Assembly: GCA_002095305.1 (NCBI GenBank) | Contig: MIEI01000004.1 | Span: 39,896-103,895, forward strand | Origin: Pantoea brenneri | Lineage (GTDB): Bacteria; Pseudomonadota; Gammaproteobacteria; Enterobacterales; Enterobacteriaceae | Direction: 5' to 3' | Length of the DNA stretch: 64,000 nucleotides | In this document: in pieces, positions 54,731 to 62,552 of the stretch | How positions within the stretch are numbered: the first letter of the stretch is position 1 | Layout of the letters: each line of letters begins with the position of its first letter | Position numbers and translations under genes: made by a program | The notes under the pieces: generated by a model | Told to the model about the DNA's origin: nothing | Database searches by the model: none | Seen by the model: only the letters and a program-made list of their open reading frames with translations

Positions 54731-54740
54731 CTCCACACAC
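54731..54740 (-). repeat. GTGTGTGGAG leader element, copy 6
   Basis: Reverse-strand copy with one extra GT (GTGTGTGTGGAG). Its GGAG is 5 nt before a TTG and 8 nt before a GTG. Confidence 0.8.
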
Positions 54741-54816
54741 ACTTTTGACGCCGTGGTGCTGCGCAACTTCTTTAACGACAGTCAGCCGCCATCATCCCGG
54801 TGGCGGGAATCAGAGC

Positions 54817-55170
54817 ATGCCTCCAGAAAAAGACCCGGGCTTTTGGGCCACAGTGCTGCTGTGGCTGTATGCCCACAAAACAGAATGGGGATATGCCGGG
54901 GTAGCAGGCATGTTTTCACTATTACGCAGTGCCTATGCAAAAAGCCCGTGGAGTAAGCGGGTTCTCGACGCTGTCTCCTGCAGCGCGCTGGCGTTCTTTG
55001 CTGGCCCGACGCTGCAGGTGATGGGCGCTTTATTTAACTGGAACATCCCCGACGCTGCTGCGCAGGTATTCGCGGTTTACATCGGGTATGTAGGCAATGA
55101 CTACATCAGCGAAAGGCTTCGCAGGCTGATAGAGAGAAAGGCAGGGGAAACCAATGAAGGTCAGCAATAA
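54817..55170 (+). CDS. Phage holin (lambda-type family 3)
   Basis: The holin makes lesions in the inner membrane at the programmed lysis time. The 117-residue protein begins MPPEKDPGFWATVLLWLYAHK and has about three transmembrane segments (GYAGVAGMFSLLRSAY, ALAFFAGPTLQVMGALF, AAQVFAVYIGYVGNDYI). It has a charged C terminus. The family matches lambda-type phage holin 3. The start at 54817 keeps only the conserved part; the frame is open 216 nt further upstream. It overlaps the endolysin gene by 17 nt. Confidence 0.88.
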   Translation: MPPEKDPGFWATVLLWLYAHKTEWGYAGVAGMFSLLRSAYAKSPWSKRVLDAVSCSALAFFAGPTLQVMGALFNWNIPDAAAQVFAVYIGYVGNDYISERLRRLIERKAGETNEGQQ

Positions 55171-55579
55171 CGGAATCAACCTCGTCAAACACTTTGAAGG
55201 CCTGGAGCTTAAAGCTTACAGAGACAGTGTTGGCATTCTGACTATCGGTTATGGGCACACCCACGCAGTTAAAGCAGGGGACGTTATTACCGGCGAACAA
55301 GCTGATGCTTTCCTTCGTGAAGATTTGCAGGTGGCAGAGCTGACCGTTAACACCAACGTGAAGGTAAAACTCACGCAAGGGCAATTCGATGCGCTGGTGT
55401 CATTTGTGTTTAACCTCGGGTCAGGCAACTTCGTTAAATCGACACTTATCAAGAAGCTCAATGCTGGGGATTATGCTGGCGCAGCTGATGAGTTCGGCAG
55501 GTGGGTTAATGCTGGTGGTAAAAAGTTGCCCGGCCTCGTTAAGCGCCGCGCAGCTGAAAGAGAGGTATTTCTGACATGA
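55154..55579 (+). CDS. Phage endolysin (T4-type lysozyme, GH24)
   Basis: The endolysin cleaves the glycan strands of peptidoglycan during lysis. The 141-residue protein has the GH24 catalytic triad E15, D24 and T30 in HFEGLELKAYRDSVGILTIGYGH. No signal-anchor segment is present, so export depends on holin lesions. It overlaps the holin gene upstream and the Rz gene downstream by four bases. Confidence 0.95.
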   Translation: MKVSNNGINLVKHFEGLELKAYRDSVGILTIGYGHTHAVKAGDVITGEQADAFLREDLQVAELTVNTNVKVKLTQGQFDALVSFVFNLGSGNFVKSTLIKKLNAGDYAGAADEFGRWVNAGGKKLPGLVKRRAAEREVFLT

Positions 55580-56010
55580 ACCCCTTAAACCTCATCAAAA
55601 CTTTTTCACCTGTCATCGTCATTGCCCTTATCTGCCTGGCACTGTGGATGCTGAACGCCAGAAGCTCACAGCTTGAAGCAACCAATCAGCGTCTTGAGAA
55701 GCTGGCAAATAGTAAAGACGAGCAGATTAACGATCTGCGTTCAAAAAATGATGGTCTGGCATCAAGTGTTAACGACCTGGTCAAAGCGGTTAATCAGCAA
55801 AACGCCGTGATGACACAGGTTACCGAACAACGCGCAGTGACGGCACAGCAGAACCGGAAACTACAGAATGAAATTAAGCGTTACCTTGCGGCGGATAAGT
55901 GTGCTGTTGCTCCTGTTCCCCCTGATGCTGCTGACCGGTTGCGCGACGCAGCAAAAGCCGCTGGTGGAGTACCGGACAGTAAAACAGCCTCAGCTAAGCC
56001 TTCCGGCTGA
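55576..56010 (+). CDS. Rz-type inner-membrane spanin subunit
   Basis: The i-spanin forms the complex that fuses inner and outer membranes in the last step of lysis. The 144-residue protein has one N-terminal transmembrane helix (VIVIALICLALWML). A long periplasmic coiled coil follows (about 30-110, rich in Gln/Asn/Lys), then a Pro/Ala-rich tail. The o-spanin gene begins inside it in another frame. Confidence 0.88.
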   Translation: MNPLNLIKTFSPVIVIALICLALWMLNARSSQLEATNQRLEKLANSKDEQINDLRSKNDGLASSVNDLVKAVNQQNAVMTQVTEQRAVTAQQNRKLQNEIKRYLAADKCAVAPVPPDAADRLRDAAKAAGGVPDSKTASAKPSG

Positions 56011-56155
56011 ACTGACCAGCCAGATTGATGTGCCATCGCCATCACAGGATATGACGTTCGGTGACAGCGTAAGCCTCAACGCTGAGCTATATGGCGCTCT
56101 TGGGCAGTGCAACATTGACCGCGCCGCCATCCGTAAAATTGAGTCAACCAGATAG
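55868..56155 (+). CDS. Rz1-type outer-membrane spanin lipoprotein
   Basis: This 95-residue lipoprotein precursor starts inside the Rz gene in the +1 frame. The signal peptide (LRRISVLLLLFPLMLLTGC) ends in the lipobox LTGC, and the mature part is Pro/Gln-rich. The overlap of 143 nt is the usual arrangement of embedded Rz1 genes. Confidence 0.88.
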   Translation: MKLSVTLRRISVLLLLFPLMLLTGCATQQKPLVEYRTVKQPQLSLPAELTSQIDVPSPSQDMTFGDSVSLNAELYGALGQCNIDRAAIRKIESTR

Positions 56156-56163
56156 GTAGTTAC

Positions 56164-56385
56164 ATGACCATCAGCCAAGAAGTTAAAGATTGGCATGAGC
56201 GATCAGAAGCACTGGCTGCAGAGATTGATGCTCATCTCAATAGCTATCCGGGTCCAGAACGCTCCCGCATCAACTCATCAGAGAACGTGGTGATTTATCT
56301 GGGTAACCGTTACACGCTGATAACCGGATTTATTCCTCCTGAAGTTATTTCAGGCAACCTAAAGATTGGCAAAGGAAAATTATGA
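56164..56385 (+). CDS. Hypothetical protein coupled to the Acb2-like gene
   Basis: This 73-residue soluble protein (MTISQEVKDWHERSEALAAEIDAHLNS...) is of unknown function. It shares an ATGA overlap with the Acb2/Tad1-like gene, so both are made together. It could be an anti-defence partner or an unrelated lysis-region gene. Confidence 0.6.
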   Translation: MTISQEVKDWHERSEALAAEIDAHLNSYPGPERSRINSSENVVIYLGNRYTLITGFIPPEVISGNLKIGKGKL

Positions 56386-56624
56386 GCGAAGCAAAACCGC
56401 AGGACGGCATTACCGTTAAATACGGCCGGGATTTGAGCATGGCAGAAAAACAGGCCATGAACCGCCTAAAGGATGCAAGCCGGGCATTTCTTACTGAGCT
56501 TGAGCATGTTGGACGCATGCTGCCAGATATTGACAAGCGCTGGGCTAGTATCGCTCGAACAGACATGCAAACCGCCTGTATGGCTGCGTGCCGGGCTGTT
56601 TCAAAACCAGACTCAGATTGCTGA
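56382..56624 (+). CDS. Acb2/Tad1-like cyclic-nucleotide sponge (candidate anti-CBASS/anti-Thoeris protein)
   Basis: This 80-residue helical protein shows the pattern I know from the Acb2/Tad1 hairpin-domain family: RDLSMAEKQAMNRLKDASRAF...ELE, then DKRWASIARTDMQTACMAACRAVSKP. The key block (RWxxIxRTDxQTxxMxxxRAVxxP) is intact. Family members form small multimers that bind cyclic di- or trinucleotides or gcADPR and so block CBASS or Thoeris signalling. The ligand here is unknown. It lies between the spanin genes and packaging genes, a usual site for accessory genes. Confidence 0.75.
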   Translation: MSEAKPQDGITVKYGRDLSMAEKQAMNRLKDASRAFLTELEHVGRMLPDIDKRWASIARTDMQTACMAACRAVSKPDSDC

Positions 56625-56740
56625 GTTCATCACAAGGCGAATTTGCTAGTGCGCCTGATGATGTCAATCCTGAAGGCCCACTTCTCTCTGATAATTTTTA
56701 GACCTATAGTTACGGAATGTAATTTTTATTTGAGGTTTCC

Positions 56741-57076
56741 GTGGGCGAACAGCTTGATAGCGAACCATATTTGCTTGAAATCAGAAAGTTAGCTGCAAGT
56801 TGCCAGCAGGGTGAGACTTTTATGAGCGTAAAGGTTAAAGTGGAAACTATTGTCGTTTCTTATAAGAAAAGGATAGGAAGCGAAGCAGAGGTGCAGGTTG
56901 CAAAGTGGACAGAGCTTTTCAATAGGCTTGGTGATTACCTGAATAACAATGCTGCCCCTGAATGGGTCAGCGTTATCCGCTATGCACGTAAAATTATTAA
57001 CTATAAAAAGCACAATGCGATTTTCCGTATGCGACAACTATCTGAATCTGACTCAAGCCCACCCGGCAAGGGATAA
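56741..57076 (+). CDS. Hypothetical phage protein
   Basis: This 111-residue protein with a GTG start (TGAGGTTTCC upstream) is of unknown function. It is largely helical and basic (VKVKVETIVVSYKKRIGSEAEVQVAKWTELFNRLGDYLNN). The 116 bp before it separate it from the Acb2-like gene and could hold a promoter. Its lower GC content than the flanking head genes suggests a separately acquired accessory gene. Confidence 0.5.
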   Translation: MGEQLDSEPYLLEIRKLAASCQQGETFMSVKVKVETIVVSYKKRIGSEAEVQVAKWTELFNRLGDYLNNNAAPEWVSVIRYARKIINYKKHNAIFRMRQLSESDSSPPGKG

Positions 57077-57163
57077 CGGTTAGCCACGCTGTGAAGCGTT
57101 GCGAAGCTGGACTTAGATCAGAAATTTGTTCATGTTGATTACTTCTTTTAAAGGAGTACCTCA

Positions 57164-57568
57164 ATGCAAACTGATCTGGAATATTTACGTGGAATGTTAA
57201 ACGTTTTTATAGACTCACCAATGCCGATGATTTCTACACAAGACCTTGTAGAAGCAGGGTACGAAATCAGTGAAGCGAAGGGGCTATTCCATTATTTACA
57301 GCTAATTGAGCGAGGTTTTGTAAGTAATCATCTCCTCGAAATGGGTAACCCAAAGGCATTAGGTCTCGTTATGGCTATTAATGGAGTGAGCTATTGGGTG
57401 GCTAACATTAGACTTACCTCAGCAGGTCAGGATTTTGCTGCAACACTAAGACAAAAGGATGTGTTCGAAAAACTAAAAGGGATAAGTGATCAGCCATTGT
57501 CAGTAATAAAAGATGTCGGTAGTGAATTATTAAAATCTTATACGAAAAAGATGTTTGGACTGGATTAG
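57164..57568 (+). CDS. DUF2513-like protein
   Basis: This 134-residue protein matches the DUF2513 layout. An N-terminal LRGMLNVFID segment and a YEISEAKGLFHYLQLIERGFV winged-helix-like part are followed by VANIRLTSAGQDFAATLRQKDVFEKLK. Such proteins occur as cargo in prophages and near defence genes; the role is unknown. It has its own ribosome site (AAAGGAGTACCTC) and a terminator directly after it, so it is an independent unit. Confidence 0.7.
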   Translation: MQTDLEYLRGMLNVFIDSPMPMISTQDLVEAGYEISEAKGLFHYLQLIERGFVSNHLLEMGNPKALGLVMAINGVSYWVANIRLTSAGQDFAATLRQKDVFEKLKGISDQPLSVIKDVGSELLKSYTKKMFGLD

Positions 57569-57591
57569 CCGCCTTAGGGCGGTTTTATTTT
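57569..57591 (+). terminator. Terminator of the DUF2513-like gene
   Basis: CCGCC pairs with GGCGG around a short loop, followed by TTTTATTTT, at the stop codon. Confidence 0.8.
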
Positions 57592-57704
57592 GTGCTGAAA
57601 ACTGCATTCACTGAGTTCACTTTTCAGCATAAACACCCTGAATCATCGGCTGGTGGTCTGACCATTGCTGAGGATTAAACACATTCATCCAGCAGGAAAC
57701 TCTG

Positions 57705-58043
57705 ATGTCAGAGACGCGCATCTATAACAGCCGCTGGGATAAAGCCAGGCTCTCATTCCTCAAATCGCACCCTCTCTGCGTCATGTGCCATCGACAGGGC
57801 AGAGCAGTGGCCGCTGCTGTCGTTGACCATATCAAGCCACACAGGCTGAAAGAGGCCATCAACGGTGGCAAACAGGACGAGATAGCAAAGGCTCAGAAGC
57901 TATTCTGGGACAAGGCCAACTGGCAGCCTCTCTGCAAGCAGCATCACGACTCGACCAAGCAACGTGAAGAGAAGCGCGGACACGTCATAGGGTGCGATGA
58001 GAACGGCATGCCACTCGACCCGTCATCACATTGGCGTAAATGA
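57705..58043 (+). CDS. HNH endonuclease of the packaging module (HK97 gp74-like)
   Basis: This 112-residue HNH endonuclease has two CxxC pairs or equivalents (LCVMCH and LCKQHH) and the HNH core (VDHIKPH...WQPLCKQHHDSTK). In HK97-type phages, gp74 lies beside cos and is needed with terminase for cos cleavage. Here the gene is likewise the last one before TerS, which supports the same role. Confidence 0.9.
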   Translation: MSETRIYNSRWDKARLSFLKSHPLCVMCHRQGRAVAAAVVDHIKPHRLKEAINGGKQDEIAKAQKLFWDKANWQPLCKQHHDSTKQREEKRGHVIGCDENGMPLDPSSHWRK

Positions 58044-58215
58044 TAATGAATATCATTTCTCATTGAGGGTGGTAGGGGTTTCGGACAGATGAGAACGATT
58101 ATCATCAACATCGGGGAGGGCGGGTGCAGAGTTCAGGGGCTAACGACCTCCTGACCGCCCGCCCCCCTTTTTATGCACAACCGCGAAATGAAAAGTTTTT
58201 TTCTGGGAGGTTTTT
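58044..58215. other. Probable cos region between HNH and TerS
   Basis: This 172-bp gap has two related 16-bp direct repeats, TGATAATGAATATCAT (58041-58056) and TGAGAACGATTATCAT (58090-58105), 49 bp apart and 13 of 16 identical. A GC-rich inverted segment follows (GGGGAGGGCGGG at 58112-58123 against CCGCCCGCCCCCC near 58156-58168). By HK97 gene order the cohesive-end site should lie here. The TerS ribosome site (TGGGAGGTTTTT) closes the region. Confidence 0.6.
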
Positions 58216-58680
58216 ATGGCCGGAAGACGACCAAAACCGACCCACCTTAAGGTCGTTACCGGCAATCCGGGCAAGCGAAAACTTAACGACAAAGAGCCTG
58301 CACCCGCGAGAGAAATCCCCAGCCCGCCGTCACACCTCACCGATTGGGGAAAGGTTGCGTGGGGAAAGCTGACCGTTCTGCTTGATGGAATGGGCGTGCT
58401 GACCGTCGCCGATGTTCTTGCGCTGGAAAGGCTCTGCGATATCTATGCCGACATTCTTCAGCTGCGAATCACTATTGCCGAAGAGGGAAGGACATACACG
58501 GTTCAGACCGAAGGCGGATTTCTTATCAAGGCCAACCCGGCTGTTTCAATGCTGGCTGATGCAGACCGGCGCTTCAAAAGCTACCTGGTAGAGTTCGGCC
58601 TGACACCGGCTGCCCGGTCAAAGGTGAACGTGAATGGTGGAAAAAAAGAAGAAGACCCGCTCAACCAGTTCTTCGGTTGA
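58216..58680 (+). CDS. Terminase small subunit (P27 family)
   Basis: TerS recognises phage DNA and recruits TerL. The 154-residue protein starts MAGRRPKPTHLKVVTGNPGKRKLNDKEP, the typical P27-family N terminus, followed by LTVADVLALERLCDIYADILQLR and a C-terminal tail. It overlaps TerL by 47 nt. Confidence 0.93.
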   Translation: MAGRRPKPTHLKVVTGNPGKRKLNDKEPAPAREIPSPPSHLTDWGKVAWGKLTVLLDGMGVLTVADVLALERLCDIYADILQLRITIAEEGRTYTVQTEGGFLIKANPAVSMLADADRRFKSYLVEFGLTPAARSKVNVNGGKKEEDPLNQFFG

Positions 58681-60379
58681 TCCGGCGACGCAGTATGCAA
58701 TGGACGTTACCAGCGGGGCTGTTCTTGCCGGGCCAGATATCCGCGCTGCATGCGCCCGCCACATCCGGGATTTGGAAGAAGGGCCAAAACGTGGACTGTT
58801 CTGGGATGTCGAAGCGGTTACGCGTGTTGTTAACTTCTTTGCTCAGGTCCTGAAGCTCAACGGCGGCGAGCATGAAGGTAAGCCTTTCATCCTGCTGCCG
58901 TGGCAATGTTTCATTGTTGGCTCCCTGTTCGGCTGGAAGGCGGAAGACGGCACACGCCGATTTCGCATGAGTTACATCGAGTCCGGCAAGGGTTCCGGCA
59001 AGTCGCCGCTTGCGGGCGGCGTCGGTCTTTACCTGCTGATGGCAGACAAGGAACCCCGCGCCGAAGTCTACGCGGCGGCCACAAAAAAAGACCAGGCAAT
59101 GATCCTGTTCCGCGATGCGGTAACGATGGTCGATCAGTCGCCCGCGCTGGCACAGCGCATCACCAAATCTGGCACCGGGCTTAACGTGTGGAACCTTGCG
59201 TTCCTGCAGACAGGCTCTTTCTTTAAGCCGATCAGCTCCGATGATGGTCAGTCAGGCCCGCGCCCGCACGGCGCACTGATTGACGAAGTGCATGAGCACA
59301 AAACAAACGCCGTTGTTGAGATGATGCGCGCCGGTACAAAGGGCCGCCGTCAGGCGCTGATGTTCCTCATCACCAACAGCGGCCACGATAAAACCAGTGT
59401 CTGTTTCGAATATCATGAATACGGTCGCAAGGTGGCGGCCGGTGATTTGGTCGATGACAGCTTTTTCAGCTTCATCTGTTCGCTGGATGAGGGCGACGAC
59501 CCGTTTAAAGATGAAGCATGCTGGGGTAAAGCGAATCCGTCTCTGGGTCAGACCTTCACGGATAAATACCTGCGGGAGCAGGTGACGCAGGCTCGCGGCA
59601 TGCCATCAAAAGAGAGCATTGTACGACGCCTGAACTTCTGCCAGTGGGTGGAAGCGTCCGATCCGTGGATTGACAGCGACACCTGGATGAACTGCGAACA
59701 GGAATTTAATCCGGAGGATTTAGCGGGTGAAGAGTGTTATGGCGGTCTGGACCTGTCCGGTTCACGTGACCTGACGGCGCTTGCGCTTTACTTTCCGAAA
59801 TCCAAAAAGCTTTTAGTTGAGTTCTGGACGCCGAAAGATTCTCTGCTTGAGCGCGCTAAAACTGACCACGTTCCCTATGATGCCTGGCTGCGTAACGGCT
59901 TTATTCACGCACCACCGGGTAAGGCGGTCAACTACGGTTTTGTGGCGGTGCGTATCGGTGAACTGGCGGCCAGATACGATATTAAGTGCATCGCGTTTGA
60001 CCAGTACCGCATCAAGTATCTGGAGCCAGAGCTCGAAAGCGAGTCTGTGAGCGTTGACCTTGTTCCGCATGGTCAGGGCTTTTACAAGGCGCAGGAGTCC
60101 GGGTTGTGGATGCCGCGCTCTATTGAGCTGTTTGAGGAGCACCTGAATAACCGGGCGCTCATCATCCGGCCTAATCCCTGTTTGCGCTGGAATGCAGCCT
60201 CTGCGGTGCTCGAGGCTGACCAGAAGGACAACCGCATATTTGCCAAAAAGAAAAGCACCGGCCGTATTGATGGCGTGGTGGCTTCCGCTATGGCAATCGG
60301 TGCAGCAGAGGATGCGGTGCTGGTAGATAGCGGTGATCCTGATGACTTTTTTGATGACCCGATCATGGTAGGTATCTGA
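58634..60379 (+). CDS. Terminase large subunit (HK97/YmfN type)
   Basis: TerL is the packaging ATPase and nuclease. The 581-residue protein has the Walker A-like SGKGSGKSPLAGG (about residue 120), Walker B region (GALIDEVHEHKT), and the RNase H-like nuclease domain with its first Asp in YGGLDLSGSRDLTALALY. The ATG at 58634 lies inside terS. It shares one base with the portal gene. Confidence 0.95.
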   Translation: MVEKKKKTRSTSSSVDPATQYAMDVTSGAVLAGPDIRAACARHIRDLEEGPKRGLFWDVEAVTRVVNFFAQVLKLNGGEHEGKPFILLPWQCFIVGSLFGWKAEDGTRRFRMSYIESGKGSGKSPLAGGVGLYLLMADKEPRAEVYAAATKKDQAMILFRDAVTMVDQSPALAQRITKSGTGLNVWNLAFLQTGSFFKPISSDDGQSGPRPHGALIDEVHEHKTNAVVEMMRAGTKGRRQALMFLITNSGHDKTSVCFEYHEYGRKVAAGDLVDDSFFSFICSLDEGDDPFKDEACWGKANPSLGQTFTDKYLREQVTQARGMPSKESIVRRLNFCQWVEASDPWIDSDTWMNCEQEFNPEDLAGEECYGGLDLSGSRDLTALALYFPKSKKLLVEFWTPKDSLLERAKTDHVPYDAWLRNGFIHAPPGKAVNYGFVAVRIGELAARYDIKCIAFDQYRIKYLEPELESESVSVDLVPHGQGFYKAQESGLWMPRSIELFEEHLNNRALIIRPNPCLRWNAASAVLEADQKDNRIFAKKKSTGRIDGVVASAMAIGAAEDAVLVDSGDPDDFFDDPIMVGI

Positions 60380-61683
60380 TGAAGGAAAAAAAACAGCCGG
60401 GTCGCATCAAGAGCGCGATTGTTAACTGGCTCGGTGAGTCGATTGGACTTAATGATGCCGCGTTCTGGCAGGAGTGGTACGGCACAAGCAGCAGCGGGAA
60501 GGTCGTTACAGCAGAGAAATCGCTGCATCTGTCCGCCGTCTGGGCCTGTGTTCGCCTGCTGAGTGAGTCAGTTTCAACCCTGCCGATGAAGGTTTACGAA
60601 CGGGCCGCTGACGGCTCACGCAAGCTTGCGCTTAATCATCCGGCATATCAGTTGTTATGCCGTCGCCCAAACAGCGAAATGACGCCGTCGCGCTTTATGT
60701 TGATGGTGGTTGCCAGCATCTGCCTGCGTGGTAATGCCTACGTTGAGAAAAAGATGATTGGCACCAAGCTGGTCTCTCTGGTGCCGCTGCTTCCTCAGTG
60801 TATGGAGGTGGATCGGCTGGACAGCGGCGAACTGCAGTACACCTACACAGAGAAGGGCGTGCCGCGCATCATCCCGGTTAAAAATATGATGCACATTCGG
60901 GGGTTTGGTCTCGATGGTGTTTGCGGGATGATGCCGATGCGCACTGGTCGCGACGTGTTTGGCGCAGCGATGGCGGTCGAAGAGTCAGCCGCAAAAATTT
61001 TTGAAAATGGTATTCAGACGTCAGGCTTCTTTCTTTCAAAGAATCTGCTGACCAAAGAGCAGCGACAGAAAAACCGCGAAAACCTTAACCGGTTCGTTGG
61101 TTCAAAAAACGCGGGCAAGGTGATGGTGCTTGAGGGTGATATGTCCTATCAGGGCATCACCCTTAACCCTGAAGATGCTCAGATGCTGGAGTCACGGTCA
61201 TTCAGTATTGAGGAAATCTGCCGCTGGTTCCGCGTGCCGCCGTTTATGGTTGGTCACGTTGATAAGCAGAGCAGCTGGGCGTCGAGCGTTGAAGGCATGA
61301 ACCTTCTGTTCCTGACTAATACGCTTCGCCCGATGCTGGTGAATATAGAACAGGAGATATCACGTTGCCTGCTGAACGGTGATGAAGACCTGTTTGCTGA
61401 GTTCTCCGTTGAAGGTCTGCTGCGTGCCGACAGCGCAGGGCGCTCCGCTTATTACACCACCGCGCTGCAGAACGGCTGGATGTCCCGTAATGACGTGCGC
61501 CGCCTGGAGAATCTGCCACCGATTGAAGGTGGTGATATCTACACCGTACAGCTGAACCTTACACCGCTTGAAGACCTGCGCAAAAACAGCACCGCCGCAA
61601 GGGCCACACTGTTGCGCGAAGTTCACAACGCCGTTTTCCCGGACATTCCTTTCGAACAATCACCGCTTAAACATGCGGCTTAG
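60379..61683 (+). CDS. Portal protein (HK97 family)
   Basis: The portal forms the dodecameric DNA channel at one capsid vertex. The 434-residue protein follows the HK97 portal pattern (VTAEKSLHLSAVWACVRLLSESVSTLPMKVYE...; RSFSIEEICRWFRVPPFMVGH; ...GDIYTVQLNLTPLED). The start overlaps the TerL stop (TGATG). The protease gene follows after 11 nt. Confidence 0.95.
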   Translation: MKEKKQPGRIKSAIVNWLGESIGLNDAAFWQEWYGTSSSGKVVTAEKSLHLSAVWACVRLLSESVSTLPMKVYERAADGSRKLALNHPAYQLLCRRPNSEMTPSRFMLMVVASICLRGNAYVEKKMIGTKLVSLVPLLPQCMEVDRLDSGELQYTYTEKGVPRIIPVKNMMHIRGFGLDGVCGMMPMRTGRDVFGAAMAVEESAAKIFENGIQTSGFFLSKNLLTKEQRQKNRENLNRFVGSKNAGKVMVLEGDMSYQGITLNPEDAQMLESRSFSIEEICRWFRVPPFMVGHVDKQSSWASSVEGMNLLFLTNTLRPMLVNIEQEISRCLLNGDEDLFAEFSVEGLLRADSAGRSAYYTTALQNGWMSRNDVRRLENLPPIEGGDIYTVQLNLTPLEDLRKNSTAARATLLREVHNAVFPDIPFEQSPLKHAA

Positions 61684-61694
61684 GAGCATCCCCA

Positions 61695-62543
61695 ATGACA
61701 GTAAAAAGTCTTCCGGCCGCACCGGAGGGACGGCCTTTTGCGCGCGAAAATCGCGATCTGCCGTCTTCTGCAATGGATCGCTGGAACGGCGGCATCAAAG
61801 CCGCAAAGAGTGATGACAACAGCATTTCCGTGTTCGATGTCATTGGCGCTGACTGGTACGGCGATGGTGTTACCGCCAGCCGCATTGCTGCCGCGCTCCG
61901 CTCAATCGGCGGTGCTGATGTGACCGTGAATATCAATTCGCCGGGCGGCGATATGTTTGAAGGCCTGGCGATTTATAACCTGCTGCGTGAGTACGAAGGG
62001 AAGGTCACTGTCAAGGTGCTGGGCCTCGCTGCTTCTGCTGCGTCGATTATCGCGATGGCCGGTGATGAGGTGCAGATCGGTCGCGGTGCTTTCCTGATGA
62101 TCCATAACTGCTGGGTGTATGCGATGGGCAACCGTCATGACCTGCAGCAGATTGCAGCGGACATGGTGCCTTTTGATAAGGCGATGAACGATATCTATGG
62201 CGCACGAACCGGTCTGGATGCGGCCACCATCGACGCGATGATGGATGCCGAAACCTACATCGGCGGTAGCGATGCGGTTGAAAAAGGTTTTGCAGATCGC
62301 CTGCTGTCAGCAGATGAGATTGCAGATGGCGACGACAGCCCTGCAGCTGCGCTGCGCAAGTTGGACGCGATGCTGGCAAAAACCGACGCACCGCGCTCCG
62401 AGCGTCGAAAACTTCTTAAAGCTTTAACCGGCGGCAAGCCAGGCGCTGCTGCCATCCCTGAAGGTATGCCGGGCGCTACCGACGAAATCAACCCCGAAAA
62501 TATTGCACAACTTAAAAACGCGCTGGCCGCGTTCGGCAAATAA
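61695..62543 (+). CDS. Head maturation protease (ClpP-like, S14/S49 fold)
   Basis: This prohead protease processes the capsid scaffold domain. The 282-residue protein has the ClpP-type core (about 35-200): NSPGGDMFEGLAIYNLLR; the nucleophile Ser in LGLAASAASIIAMAG; and the His in FLMIHNCW. The C-terminal 80 residues are Ala/Asp-rich and may act as a scaffold-like tail. It lies between portal and capsid as in HK97-type phages. Confidence 0.92.
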   Translation: MTVKSLPAAPEGRPFARENRDLPSSAMDRWNGGIKAAKSDDNSISVFDVIGADWYGDGVTASRIAAALRSIGGADVTVNINSPGGDMFEGLAIYNLLREYEGKVTVKVLGLAASAASIIAMAGDEVQIGRGAFLMIHNCWVYAMGNRHDLQQIAADMVPFDKAMNDIYGARTGLDAATIDAMMDAETYIGGSDAVEKGFADRLLSADEIADGDDSPAAALRKLDAMLAKTDAPRSERRKLLKALTGGKPGAAAIPEGMPGATDEINPENIAQLKNALAAFGK

Positions 62544-62552
62544 GGATTAACA

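Noticed and set aside
54601..54816. Upstream extension of the holin frame
   Set aside because: The 72 extra codons have no holin character, contain a terminator, and the family start MPPEKDP matches 54817.
58041..58105. Calling the two palindromes Fur boxes as fact
   Set aside because: Their position next to TerS makes terminase binding at least as likely; they are reported only as Fur-like.
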